Positions 29,806-37,344 of a DNA stretch of 57,500 nucleotides are shown here, in pieces. Position 1 is the first letter of the stretch; every line of letters starts with the position of its first letter. The position numbers and the translations under genes were made by a program. The notes below the pieces were generated by a model that worked only from the letters and a program-made list of their open reading frames with translations, ran no database searches and was not told where the DNA came from. This DNA is from Pseudomonadota bacterium. GTDB taxonomy: Bacteria > Pseudomonadota > Gammaproteobacteria > Steroidobacterales > Steroidobacteraceae. The DNA lies in the NCBI GenBank assembly GCA_018241525.1, contig JAFEDR010000003.1, positions 1 through 57,500 of the forward strand, written 5' to 3'.

Positions 29806-30519
29806 TCAGTCGATCTGCTGCACGGCGCTGAACGGCACGTCGCCGAGCCCGGCGAGGTGCAGCGTCAGGCCACCGCCGCTGCCGTTGAGGGTGATGCTGG
29901 AGACGGGCGCCGAGACGAGGGTGGCGAGCTGCTGGCCCTTGCCGGCGACGCTCGCGCTCGCGAACACGCCGTAGGTGCCGGCCGCCGCGGCCACGCCGCT
30001 GTCGGTCTTGCCGTCCCAGCTGAACGCGGTGACCCCGGCGCCGGGGCTGCCGAGCGACATCGTGCGCACCACCGAGCCCGAGCCGTCGACGATCTGCACC
30101 GTGACGTTCGAGGCGTTCGCCGGCACCGAGACGCCGCCCCCGAGCGTGCCGCCGGCGCTGAGCGGCGCCTGCGAGCCCGACACCAGCACGTTGTGGCCGA
30201 GCAGGCTCGAGGCCTGCAGCGCCTGGCTCGAGACCAGCTGCGCCGACAGGTTCGCGAACGAGCTGTTGAGCTGGTTGATGCCGGTGACGGTGCCGAACTG
30301 CGCCAGCTGGCCCATGATCGCCGCCTGGTCCATTGGCTTGGTCGGGTCCTGGTTCTTCAGCTGCTCCATCATCAAGTTCAGGAAGTCGAGCTGGTTCAGC
30401 GAGCCGGAGCCGCTGCTGCCGCTGCTCGCGCCGGTCGCGGCGGCGGCGCTCGAGCTCGCGCCCGACGTGCCGTTCAGCATCGCGAGCACCGAGTCGGGGA
30501 GGATCGGGGAGGCGGACAT
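29806..30519 (-). CDS. flgD: Hook cap / assembly protein FlgD
   Basis: FlgD is the scaffold for hook polymerisation. The 237-aa product has a Ser/Ala-rich N-terminus and the conserved LDFLNLMMEQLKNQDPTKPM motif (about 45-64) with AQFGTVTGINQLN. The FlgD Ig-like and Tudor-like domains follow (VRTMSLGSPGAGVTAFSWDG). Start ATG 30519. It sits 13 bp from flgC and 36 bp from flgE. Confidence 0.97.
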   Translation of the reverse strand: MSASPILPDSVLAMLNGTSGASSSAAAATGASSGSSGSGSLNQLDFLNLMMEQLKNQDPTKPMDQAAIMGQLAQFGTVTGINQLNSSFANLSAQLVSSQALQASSLLGHNVLVSGSQAPLSAGGTLGGGVSVPANASNVTVQIVDGSGSVVRTMSLGSPGAGVTAFSWDGKTDSGVAAAAGTYGVFASASVAGKGQQLATLVSAPVSSITLNGSGGGLTLHLAGLGDVPFSAVQQID

Positions 30520-30532
30520 CGCGGACTACTCC

Positions 30533-30958
30533 TTAGTGGCCGAGCGAGAGCGTCTTGAGGACGAGCTCGCGCGCGGTGGTCAGCACCTCGACGTTGCTCT
30601 GGAAGGAGCGCGACGCCGAGATCATGTTGGTGAGTTCCTCGACCGGGTTGACGTTCGAGCTGTAGACGTAGCCGGTCGCGTCGGCGAGCGGGTGATCGGG
30701 CTGGTAGCGCTTGGCGGGCGCGGCCTGCGACTGGATCACGTCGAGCACGCGCACGCCGGCGCCGGGCTCGTCGCTCGCGGCGTTCGCCGAGAACTCCCTC
30801 AGCTGCGTCGCGAACACCGGGTGGCGCGAGCGGTAGGCGGCCTGCGGCGAGCTCGCGACCGAGTCGGCGTTCGCCAGGTTGGAGGCGGTGACGTTGAGGC
30901 GCATCGACTCGGCGTTCATCGCCGAGCCCGAGATGTTGAAGATGCCGAGCAGTGACAT
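30533..30958 (-). CDS. flgC: Flagellar proximal rod protein FlgC
   Basis: FlgC is a proximal rod subunit. The 141-aa product begins with FNISGSAMNAESMRLNV, has TASNLANADSV, and ends with the characteristic NVNPVEELTNMISASRSFQ plus a final helix. Start ATG 30958. It follows flgB by 27 bp. Confidence 0.97.
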   Translation of the reverse strand: MSLLGIFNISGSAMNAESMRLNVTASNLANADSVASSPQAAYRSRHPVFATQLREFSANAASDEPGAGVRVLDVIQSQAAPAKRYQPDHPLADATGYVYSSNVNPVEELTNMISASRSFQSNVEVLTTARELVLKTLSLGH

Positions 30959-30985
30959 GGGGGGGGTTCCGGTGGGGTGCGGGGC

Positions 30986-31375
30986 TTACTGGCCGGTCAG
31001 CGCCGTCATCAGCGACGAGATCCGGCGATTGATGAAGTCGAGGCTGGTCTGGTAGCGCATCGCGTTCTCGGCGAACTTCGCCTGCTCGACCGGCGCCTCG
31101 ACGGTGTTGCCGTCGAGCGAGGGCTGGTACGGGATGCGGTACTTGAGATCGGCGCCTGCCTCACCGGCGCCGGCGAGCGGCAGGTGCGCCGCGCTCGTGC
31201 GCACGAGCGGCAGGCCGCCGGCTTCGCTGGTGCCGCTCAGCACCGCGGCGAAGTCGAGGTCGCGGGCCTTGTAGTTCGGCGTGTCGGCGTTCGCGATGTT
31301 GGTCGCCAGCACGCCGACGCGGTCCGCCGCGGCGTACAGCGCGCGCTCGTGGATGCCGAAGATCTGGTCGAACAT
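30986..31375 (-). CDS. flgB: Flagellar proximal rod protein FlgB
   Basis: FlgB is the first rod subunit. ATG 31375 gives 129 aa beginning MFDQIFGIHERALYAAADRV with the rod motif TNIANADTPNYKARDLDF and the C-terminal ENAMRYQTSLDFINRR. The open frame upstream to 31642 is not protein-like. A perfect sigma-54 promoter lies 35 bp upstream. It is the first gene of the minus-strand flgB-C-D-E-F-G-H-I-J-K-L series. Confidence 0.97.
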   Translation of the reverse strand: MFDQIFGIHERALYAAADRVGVLATNIANADTPNYKARDLDFAAVLSGTSEAGGLPLVRTSAAHLPLAGAGEAGADLKYRIPYQPSLDGNTVEAPVEQAKFAENAMRYQTSLDFINRRISSLMTALTGQ

Positions 31376-31409
31376 CGATCGCTCCGTGGGCAGGTGTCGC
31401 CGGGAACAA

Positions 31410-31425
31410 AGCAAGAGCCGTGCCA
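31410..31425 (-). promoter_or_regulatory. Sigma-54 promoter of flgB operon
   Basis: Minus strand TGGCACG-GCTC-TTGCT is a perfect consensus with GG-N10-GC. The flanks resemble the fliD promoter (both read GCTGGCACGG). The predicted start is about 24 nt before flgB ATG 31375. Confidence 0.9.
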
Positions 31426-31661
31426 GCCACCGCCGGGGCCGGTTTTCGCGGTTGTCGGCCGCTTCGGTGGCCGCGGGCGGCAAGGCCCGACCTCCGCCCG
31501 GGTCGCGGGCGGCAAGAATTCGCCGCCCCCGCCGGGCCCGGCGACCGGGCGCCGGAGTTTTGACGGCGCGTCGGCGTTCGGGGCATGGCGAGGGCCCGCC
31601 CCGGCCCGCGGCCGACCCCGAAAAGCCCTTTCTGCCAGCCACTTGCCGATCGATCCGCGAA

Positions 31662-31677
31662 TGGCACGCAACGTGCA
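31662..31677 (+). promoter_or_regulatory. Candidate sigma-54 promoter of flgA
   Basis: TGGCACG-CAAC-GTGCA has a perfect -24 element and the right 10-nt spacing, with one change in the -12 element (GTGC for TTGC). Its predicted start falls at about 31688, the flgA ATG itself. The flgB-flgA gap (31376-31687) thus holds two divergent sigma-54 sites and no gene. Confidence 0.5.
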
Positions 31678-31687
31678 GGTTGAGGGC

Positions 31688-32395
31688 ATGGGACCGTTTG
31701 CCGCCTCACGCCTCGCCCTGCCCGCGCTCGCCGCGGCGCTCGCGCTCGTGGGCTCTGCCGGCGCCCAGTCCCTCGAGACACCGGAGCGGCTCGCCTCGAT
31801 CGCGCGTGCCGCCGCCGCCCGCGAGACTGGCCGGCCCGAGTCCGAGCTCGAGGTCGGGGTCATCGACGCACGCCTGCGACTCGCCGCCTGCGCGGTGCCG
31901 CCGGTCGCGCGCCTCGCGCCGGGGACGCGCTCGGCGGCGCAGCTGACGATGGAACTGCGCTGCGCGAGCCCGCCGTGGCGGCAGTTCGTCGCGGTGCGGG
32001 TCCATGCCGAGGAGCCGGTCGCGATCGCGGCCGGGCCGCTCGGCCGCGGCCAGGTGCTGCGCGCCGAGGACGTTGCGATCGTCAGCCGCGAGATCGGCAG
32101 CCTGCCCGCCGGCTACTTCCGGCGCGCCGAGGAGGTGATCGGCCGGCTCGCGCAGCGCACGATCGGGCCGGGCGAGCTCTTGCTGCCGCAGAACGTGCGA
32201 CCGCCGGCGCTGGTGCGCCGCGGCCAGACGGTGACCCTGCTGGCCCACGCGGGCAGCTTCCAGGTGCGCAGCAGCGGGATCGCCGAGAACGACGGCGGCC
32301 TCGAGGAGCGCGTGCGGGTGCGCAGCGCCGGTTCCGGGCGCATGGTCGAGGGCGTGGTGCGCTCCGGGGACACCGTCGAGGTGTCGCTGGAATGA
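31688..32395 (+). CDS. flgA: Flagellar P-ring chaperone FlgA
   Basis: FlgA is the periplasmic chaperone that helps FlgI assemble. From ATG 31688 the product is 235 aa with a signal peptide cut near SAGAQS. The N-terminal part follows, and then the SAF-type C-terminal domain (VRVHAEEPVAIAAGPLGRGQ, RRGQTVTLLAHAGSFQV, ending VEGVVRSGDTVEVSLE). An upstream in-frame ATG at 31661 overlaps the sigma-54-like site and has no ribosome-binding site. It is divergent from flgB and followed, after 172 bp containing a sigma-28 promoter, by flgM. Confidence 0.93.
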   Translation: MGPFAASRLALPALAAALALVGSAGAQSLETPERLASIARAAAARETGRPESELEVGVIDARLRLAACAVPPVARLAPGTRSAAQLTMELRCASPPWRQFVAVRVHAEEPVAIAAGPLGRGQVLRAEDVAIVSREIGSLPAGYFRRAEEVIGRLAQRTIGPGELLLPQNVRPPALVRRGQTVTLLAHAGSFQVRSSGIAENDGGLEERVRVRSAGSGRMVEGVVRSGDTVEVSLE

Positions 32396-32503
32396 GCCCG
32401 CCCGCAGCCTCAAGGCCGGCCGATCCGAGCCGATGTCCGGTGCGGGCGGCGCGACTTACGCCGCCACGCCCGGCTCCACCCTGCGCCAGTTCACATATTT
32501 CCC

Positions 32504-32530
32504 TAAAGTTATTCGTTGTCCGACCGATAC
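32504..32530 (+). promoter_or_regulatory. Sigma-28 (FliA) promoter of flgM
   Basis: TAAAGTTA-N11-ACCGATAC matches the FliA consensus at nearly every key base with exact spacing. It lies 37 bp before flgM ATG 32568 and would make flgM-flgN-csrA partly a late transcript, as in other flagellates. Confidence 0.88.
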
Positions 32531-32567
32531 GATGGACGTGGAGCTGCAAGCTCCGGGAGTTACGCAC

Positions 32568-32882
32568 ATGAGCACGAAAATCACGGGGTACGGCACCCCT
32601 GCGACGGTGGTGACGGGCTCGACCCGCACCGGCGGCGTCGAGCGTGTCGCCGGGGATGCCCCCCAGTCCGGGCCCGCCTCCTCGGGCGGCGACTCGGTGA
32701 CGCTGACCAATTCCGCGCGCACGCTGCAGAAGCTCGGCGATGCGATCGCCGCCGCGCCGGTGGTGGACGGCGGACGCGTCGAGTCGATCAAGAGCCAGAT
32801 CGCGCAGAACACCTACAAGGTGGACTCGCTGAAGGTCGCGGCGAAGCTGCTGCAGGCGGACCAGGAACTGCCGAACCATTGA
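32568..32882 (+). CDS. flgM: Anti-sigma-28 factor FlgM
   Basis: FlgM holds FliA inactive until the hook is finished and FlgM is exported. ATG 32568 gives 104 aa: a disordered Ser/Thr/Gly-rich N-terminal half for export and a C-terminal sigma-binding half with the family pattern TLQKLGDAIAAAPVVD, then VESIKSQIAQNTYKVDSLKV. The frame extends upstream to 32433 across the sigma-28 promoter, so the downstream ATG is the real start. Confidence 0.96.
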   Translation: MSTKITGYGTPATVVTGSTRTGGVERVAGDAPQSGPASSGGDSVTLTNSARTLQKLGDAIAAAPVVDGGRVESIKSQIAQNTYKVDSLKVAAKLLQADQELPNH

Positions 32883-32889
32883 GGGGCCC

Positions 32890-33393
32890 ATGGACCGGAC
32901 CGAACTCAACGCACTGAACGCGCTGCTCGACCGCCAGGTCGCGGTCGGCCAGTCGCTGCTCACGGCCCTCGAGGCCGAGCGCGGCACGCTGACCGGCTTT
33001 GACCTGCCGGCGCTCGAGGACAGCACCGCCACGAAGGAACGGCTGGTGGCGCAGTTCGACGGCCTCGACCTCGAGCGCCGCACGCGGCTCGCGAAGCTCG
33101 GCTACGGCCCGGCGCGCGCCGACATGGCCGAGCTGATCCGCGCGACCGAGGATGCGGCGTACCGCGAGGACGCGCGGCCGGTGGGTCCGCTCGCGACCCG
33201 CTGGCGCCGGCTCGTCTCGATCGCCGAGCGCTGCCGCGACGCGAACGAGCGCAACGGCCTGATCGTCAGCATGCATCGCCGGCGGGTGACGAAGACGCTG
33301 AACCTGCTGCGCACCGGTCGCCCGGACGAGCTCGTCTACGGCAAGGCGGGCTATGCCGCCGGCCACGGCGCGCGCGCACTCGGGCGCGTCTGA
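32890..33393 (+). CDS. flgN: FlgK/FlgL export chaperone FlgN
   Basis: FlgN escorts the hook-associated proteins FlgK and FlgL to the export gate. The 167-aa product is mostly helical, with the FlgN-type opening LNALLDRQVAVGQSLLTALE, and a C-terminal region DANERNGLIVSMHRRRVTKT followed by LNLLRTGRPDELVYG, as in gammaproteobacterial FlgN. ATG 32890 is 7 bp after the flgM stop. Confidence 0.92.
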   Translation: MDRTELNALNALLDRQVAVGQSLLTALEAERGTLTGFDLPALEDSTATKERLVAQFDGLDLERRTRLAKLGYGPARADMAELIRATEDAAYREDARPVGPLATRWRRLVSIAERCRDANERNGLIVSMHRRRVTKTLNLLRTGRPDELVYGKAGYAAGHGARALGRV

Positions 33394-33414
33394 GAGTCCC
33401 GGGAACCCACGGCC

Positions 33415-33618
33415 ATGCTGGTGCTGAGTCGCCGCGCCGACGAGTCGATCGTGATCCAGCCGGCCGACGGCGCGGACACGAAGATGACGCTCGCGGAGCT
33501 CTTCGCCAACGGCCCGATCCAGATCACGCTGCTAGGCGGAACGGGCAAGCGTGTCAAGATGGGCATTAATGCCCCCGTCCAATTGGCAATTCGCCGTAAG
33601 GACGACAGAGGCCTCTAA
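33415..33618 (+). CDS. csrA: CsrA/RsmA-family RNA-binding regulator with internal insertion
   Basis: CsrA dimers bind GGA motifs in mRNA leaders. This 67-aa protein keeps the N-terminal strand MLVLSRR (Leu4, Arg6) and the later strands QITLLGGTGKRVKMGINAP and LAIRRKD, which include the second RNA-binding Arg. Between strands 1 and 2 it carries about 16 extra residues (about 16-33, ADGADTKMTLAELFANG) predicted partly helical, and it ends soon after strand 5 without the usual C-terminal helix. It is 21 bp from flgN and followed by two terminator-like hairpins, the first overlapping its stop. Likely targets include flagellar mRNAs, by analogy and position. The insertion could change dimer geometry, as in RsmN-type proteins. 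Confidence 0.9.
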   Translation: MLVLSRRADESIVIQPADGADTKMTLAELFANGPIQITLLGGTGKRVKMGINAPVQLAIRRKDDRGL

Positions 33619-33642
33619 GCCTCTGATCCCTGTGATTTTTTT
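33606..33642 (+). terminator. Terminator-like hairpin overlapping csrA stop
   Basis: CAGAGGC (33606-33612) and GCCTCTG (33619-33625) form a 7-bp stem spanning the TAA stop. A run of seven T follows at 33636-33642, ten nt after the stem, so the stem-to-T distance is longer than ideal. Confidence 0.45.
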
Positions 33643-33648
33643 GACGCG

Positions 33649-33685
33649 GCAGGGCGACGCCGGCCGTGTTGCGCTGCGTTTTTTT
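33649..33685 (+). terminator. Rho-independent terminator after flgM-flgN-csrA
   Basis: Arms 33649-33658 and 33668-33677 pair over ten positions with one mismatch and one wobble, around a GC-rich 9-nt loop. T7 (33679-33685) follows almost directly. This is the better of the two tandem terminators. Confidence 0.7.
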
Positions 33686-33760
33686 ACATAGCACCTCGCC
33701 GCCGTCCGCCACCCCGGCCACGCCTTTGGCATACTCGATTCCGCTAGGGGCGAATAAGAA

Positions 33761-34057
33761 ATGGCGGAGACGGGATCCAACATGGAGCGGCGGCTGCACA
33801 CGCGCCATCGGGCGCGCACGACGGTGTACGTCCAGGTGCCCGGACGACGCGGCAAGCTCTGTCGCGCGCGCAACCTGAGCGCCAACGGCGTGTTCGTCGA
33901 GACCGAGAACCTGGGCCTGCAGAAGGGCTCGGTGGTCGAGCTCGCCTTCGCCATCAACCTCGGCAGCATCACCAAGATTCACCGCCGGACCGCCATCGTC
34001 GCGCACGTGTCGCGCGGCGGTACCGGCCTTCGGATGGAGAGCTACGCCGGGCGCTGA
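33761..34057 (+). CDS. Small PilZ-domain c-di-GMP receptor
   Basis: PilZ domains bind c-di-GMP. This 98-aa single-domain protein has the RxxxR element (Arg15-Arg19 in RHRAR) and the NLSANG element (the (D/N)xSxxG motif, 38-43), followed by the beta-barrel strands to GGTGLRME. Both motifs are intact, so binding is expected. ATG 33761 has an AGGGG box about 9 nt upstream; ATG 33782 with GGGA upstream is an equal alternative. It is a single gene between two terminators, just after csrA, so it likely has its own promoter in 33686-33760 (none recognised). A role in motility is suggested only by location. Confidence 0.9.
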   Translation: MAETGSNMERRLHTRHRARTTVYVQVPGRRGKLCRARNLSANGVFVETENLGLQKGSVVELAFAINLGSITKIHRRTAIVAHVSRGGTGLRMESYAGR

Positions 34058-34091
34058 TGCCCGACGAGCCCGGACCGCGTTCCATGTCGGT

Positions 34092-34128
34092 GGCGCCGCA
34101 GTCGCAAGGCTCGGCGCCTCTTTTATTT
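34092..34128 (+). terminator. Rho-independent terminator after PilZ gene
   Basis: GGCGCCG (34092-34098) and CGGCGCC (34112-34118) form a 7-bp GC stem with a 13-nt loop, followed by TCTTTTATTT. It lies 35 nt after the PilZ stop and before the transporter gene at 34162. Confidence 0.7.
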
Positions 34129-34161
34129 CAGGGGCCCGCCGCCCCGTCCCGAGGACCTTGA

Positions 34162-34881
34162 ATGCCCGCCCCCGGATCCGCGCCGGCCGCCGGCCGCAGC
34201 TACAAGTACTACGACTTCTGCATGGCGGCGTACGTCTGCATCCTGCTGTGCGCGAACCTGATCGGTCCCGCCAAGGTCGCGACGATCCAGCTGCCGCTGT
34301 TCGGCACCGTCGACTACGTCGCCGGCGTGCTGTTCTTCCCGATCTCCTACTTCTTCGGCGACATCCTCACCGAGGTCTACGGCTACGGCCGCGACCGGCG
34401 CGTCGTCTGGGCCGGATTCGCGGCACTGGTTTTCGCCGCGGCGATGACGGCGACCGTGGTGGCGCTGCCGGCCGCGGCCTGGTGGCACAACCAGGCGGCG
34501 GTCGAGACCATCTTCGGCTCGACGCCGCGCATCGTGACCGGCTCGATCGTGGCCTTCTGGTGCGGCTCCTTCGTCAACAGCTACGTGCTCGCGAAGATGA
34601 AGATCCTGACCCGCGGCCGCTGGCTGTGGACGCGCACGATCGGCTCGACGATGTGCGGCGAGCTGGTCGACTCGGTGCTCTTCTACACGATCGCCTTCTA
34701 CGGCACCTGGGCAACCGGCCACCTGATCGCGGTGACGCTGACCCAGTACGTGTTCAAGGTGCTGTGGGAGACGCTGGCGACGCCGCTGACCTACTGGGTG
34801 GTCGGCTTCCTGAAGCGCGCCGAGCACGAGGACTACTACGACCGCGACACCAACTTCACGCCGTTCTCGCTGAAGTCGTGA
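34162..34881 (+). CDS. yhhQ: YhhQ-family queuosine precursor transporter
   Basis: YhhQ/QPTR proteins take up preQ0/preQ1 for queuosine tRNA modification. The 239-aa product has about six transmembrane helices and the family segments FPISYFFGDILTEVYGYGRD and RTIGSTMCGELVDSVLFY with conserved charged residues inside helices. ATG 34162 follows a GAGGACC box. It has its own region after a terminator; I looked for a preQ1 riboswitch in the short leader and did not find a convincing one. Its last 26 bp overlap the end of the glycosyltransferase gene on the other strand. Confidence 0.92.
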   Translation: MPAPGSAPAAGRSYKYYDFCMAAYVCILLCANLIGPAKVATIQLPLFGTVDYVAGVLFFPISYFFGDILTEVYGYGRDRRVVWAGFAALVFAAAMTATVVALPAAAWWHNQAAVETIFGSTPRIVTGSIVAFWCGSFVNSYVLAKMKILTRGRWLWTRTIGSTMCGELVDSVLFYTIAFYGTWATGHLIAVTLTQYVFKVLWETLATPLTYWVVGFLKRAEHEDYYDRDTNFTPFSLKS

Positions 34882-37225
34882 CCGGCGCGGCGACGGATTC
34901 CCGGGCGAAGCGGTAGGCGGCCTCGATCGCGCGCGCGAAGCGCGGCGCGTCCATGAGCGGCGAGGCCTCGAGCCGCGCGCGCAGCCCGGCGCGCAGCGCC
35001 GCGAGCCGCGGCAGGTCGGTCGCGAGCGCGACCGCGGTCGCAACGAAGGCCTCGTCGCTCGCCGCCGCGAGCTCGCTGAGGCCGAGCTGCGCGAGCTGGC
35101 TCAGGCCGCCGCGGCCGACCGGCGTGCGGCCGACCCGGGTCACCACCGGCACGCCCATCCACAGCGCATCGAGGCTCGTGGTGTGGCCGTTGTACGGGAC
35201 CGTGTCGAGGCACAGGTCGATCGCCTCGTAGCCGGCGAGGTACTCGGCGCGCGGCCGGTACGGCACGAACTCCACGCGCCCGGCCGCGACGCCGAGGGCG
35301 GCGAGGCGCCAGGCGAGCCGCGCCCGGTGCCGGCCGGTCGGCGCCATCAGCCGCAGCCGCGCCGTCGGCAGGCGCGCAAACACCTGCGCCCAGAGCGCGA
35401 GCGTCGCCTGCGACAGCTTGCAGGGATTGTTGAGGCAGCCGAAGGTCACGTGGCCGAGTCGCAGCGCAGGCGGTGGCCCGGCGGTGGGGCGGTCGATCAG
35501 CGGGTCGTAGCACCAGAACGAGTCCGGCAGGCGCAGCGTGCGCTCGGCGGTGCCCGGGTCCTCGCCCGGCGGGTCGAGCCACGCATCGCTCAGCCGGTAG
35601 TCGATTGCCGCGAGCCCGGTCGAACCCGGGTAGGCGAGCCAGGCAATCTGCGCGGGCGCGGGTTTCGCCGCGAACACCGCGGGGCGGCCGTTCGCCATGT
35701 GCATCGTCAGGTCGACGAGCACGTCGATGCCGTCGTCGCGGATGGTGCGCGCGAGCGTCGCGTCGTCGAGGTGGCGCACCTCGCGCCAGCGGTCGGCGTG
35801 CCCGGCGAGCCGGCGGGTGTGGTCGTCCGGCCGCGGCACCCCCGAGTAGCAGACGATCTCGAAGGCGGCGCGGTCGTGGTGCGCGAGCAGCGGCAGCGTG
35901 AACAGCGTCTGGCAGTGATCGCGGAAGTCCGCCGACAGGTAGCCGATCCGCAGCCGCCCGCCGCCCGCGACCGCCGGCCACGCCACCGGCGGCGGCGGCG
36001 CGAAGCGCGCCCCGAAGCGGCGCAGCTCGGCGCGGGTCGCCTCGCCGTCGGCGTCCTCGAAGCTGAGCGCATAGGCGAGGTTCGCGTGGCTTGCGACCGC
36101 CGCCGGGTCGAGCGCGAGCGCGCGGCGATAGCACTCGAGCGCGGCACCGAGCTCGCCGGCGTCCTTGAGCACGCTGCCGAGGTTGTCGTGGAGCGCGGCC
36201 TGCGCGGCGTCGAACTCGAGGCCGCGGCGCAGCGCGTCCTCGGCCTCGTCCAGCCGGCCGAGCGAGCGATAGAGGCAGCCGAGGTTGTTGCAGGCGACCA
36301 CCGAGGCGGGCTCGGCGCGCAGCGCCGCCTGGTAGGCGGCCTCGGCGCCGGCGGCGTCGCCCTGCTCGCCGAGCACGTTGCCGAGGTTGTTGAGCGCCGC
36401 CGCGTGCGTCGGCCGCAGCGCCGCGGCGCGCCGGTACTCGAGCGCGGCCTCGGCGAGCTCGCCGAGACCCTGCAGCGCGATGCCGAGGTTGTAGGCCGCC
36501 TCGGCGTTGTCGGCATCGCAGGCGACGGCGTGCCGCAGCACGTCGCGCGCCTCGGCGTGCCGGCCGCGGCGCGAGAGCGCGACGCCCAGGTTGATCACGT
36601 ACGGGGCGACGAGCGGCGCGCGACCGACCGCCGCCTCGAGCAAGGCGAGCGCCTCACCCGCGCGACCGTCGCCGTCGAGCAGCGCACCGAGGTTCGAGAG
36701 CGTCGCCGGATCGTCCGGCCGGAGCCGCAGCGCCTCGCGGTAGGCGGCCTCCGCGGCGCGGCGTTCGCCGAGCAGCTGGCGGCAGTTGCCGAGCCCGACG
36801 AGCGCGTCGGCCGAGGTCGGGTCGTGGGCCGCCGCCGCCGCGTAGGCGGCCGCGGCGCCGGCGTAGTCGGTGCGCGCCTGGCGCACCGCGCCGAGCGCAT
36901 AGTGGGCGTCCGCGCGCGCGGGATCCTCCGCGAGCACGGCGGCGTACTCGGCCGCGGCGTCGTCCCAGCGGCCGAGCGCCGCGAGCGCGTGGCCGAGCGC
37001 GAGCCGGTAGCGCAGCGCGGGGCCGGCCGCGGCAATCACCGCGGCGATCAGCTCGTGCGCGAGGTCGGGCCGGCCATCCTGCAGCTCGAGGAGACCGAGC
37101 GCGAAGCGCGCCGCCGGCCCCGCGTCGGGATCGGGCAGCAGCGCCGCGTACAGCGGCCGCGCCGCCGCCAGCGAGCCGGCGCGGTGCAGCGCCTGGGCAC
37201 GCGAAAATGCTCCACTCGTCGACAT
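34856..37225 (-). CDS. TPR protein with O-GlcNAc-transferase-like (SPINDLY-type, GT41) domain
   Basis: The 789-aa product has roughly ten tetratricopeptide repeats in residues 1-390 (for example AAYNLGIALQGLGELAEAAL, AALNNLGNVLGEQGDAAGAE). A two-part GT41 catalytic region follows from about 415. Its signatures are IGYLSADFRDHCQ, the SPINDLY-like FGCLNNPCKLSQATLALWAQ, and the sugar-nucleotide loop DTVPYNGHTTSLDALWMGVP with VVTRVGRTPVGRGGLSQL. Such enzymes transfer a sugar from a nucleotide donor to Ser/Thr of proteins held in the TPR groove. Start ATG 37225. A sigma-28-like promoter (37298-37324) with exact FliA spacing lies upstream, tying it to late flagellar genes. With flagellin nearby, flagellin O-glycosylation is the best inference. 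It overlaps yhhQ tail to tail. Confidence 0.9.
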   Translation of the reverse strand: MSTSGAFSRAQALHRAGSLAAARPLYAALLPDPDAGPAARFALGLLELQDGRPDLAHELIAAVIAAAGPALRYRLALGHALAALGRWDDAAAEYAAVLAEDPARADAHYALGAVRQARTDYAGAAAAYAAAAAHDPTSADALVGLGNCRQLLGERRAAEAAYREALRLRPDDPATLSNLGALLDGDGRAGEALALLEAAVGRAPLVAPYVINLGVALSRRGRHAEARDVLRHAVACDADNAEAAYNLGIALQGLGELAEAALEYRRAAALRPTHAAALNNLGNVLGEQGDAAGAEAAYQAALRAEPASVVACNNLGCLYRSLGRLDEAEDALRRGLEFDAAQAALHDNLGSVLKDAGELGAALECYRRALALDPAAVASHANLAYALSFEDADGEATRAELRRFGARFAPPPPVAWPAVAGGGRLRIGYLSADFRDHCQTLFTLPLLAHHDRAAFEIVCYSGVPRPDDHTRRLAGHADRWREVRHLDDATLARTIRDDGIDVLVDLTMHMANGRPAVFAAKPAPAQIAWLAYPGSTGLAAIDYRLSDAWLDPPGEDPGTAERTLRLPDSFWCYDPLIDRPTAGPPPALRLGHVTFGCLNNPCKLSQATLALWAQVFARLPTARLRLMAPTGRHRARLAWRLAALGVAAGRVEFVPYRPRAEYLAGYEAIDLCLDTVPYNGHTTSLDALWMGVPVVTRVGRTPVGRGGLSQLAQLGLSELAAASDEAFVATAVALATDLPRLAALRAGLRARLEASPLMDAPRFARAIEAAYRFARESVAAPVTTSARTA

Positions 37226-37297
37226 CGTCGCGACCCGTCGATCCTCGTTGGCGCCGTCAGGGCCGGCGTCCGGCGCACGCCGGCGGGCCTTGCCGGG

Positions 37298-37324
37298 TTA
37301 TCGGCCGGGGCGGACGGATCTCAA
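37298..37324 (-). promoter_or_regulatory. Sigma-28-like promoter upstream of the TPR glycosyltransferase
   Basis: Minus strand TTGAGATC-N11-GCCGATAA has a perfect FliA -10 element and exact 11-nt inner spacing. Its -35 element (TTGAGATC) shares five or six of eight bases with that of fliC (TAAAGATC) but lacks TAAA. It lies about 73 bp upstream of ATG 37225. Confidence 0.6.
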
Positions 37325-37344
37325 GGCCGGCCGGAGCGGCCGGG

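Noticed and set aside
31661..31687. Upstream ATG of flgA
   Set aside because: It overlaps the sigma-54-like promoter, lacks a ribosome-binding site, and would place residues before the signal peptide.
34058..34161. preQ1 riboswitch before the queuosine-precursor transporter
   Set aside because: The only clear structure (34092-34128) is a stem followed by T-rich tail, read as the terminator of the PilZ gene; no preQ1 aptamer core was recognised.
34141..34916. Alternative frames around yhhQ and the plus-strand frame through the glycosyltransferase (35183-37507)
   Set aside because: Antisense or frame-shifted shadows with Arg/Val/Ala bias and no family features.
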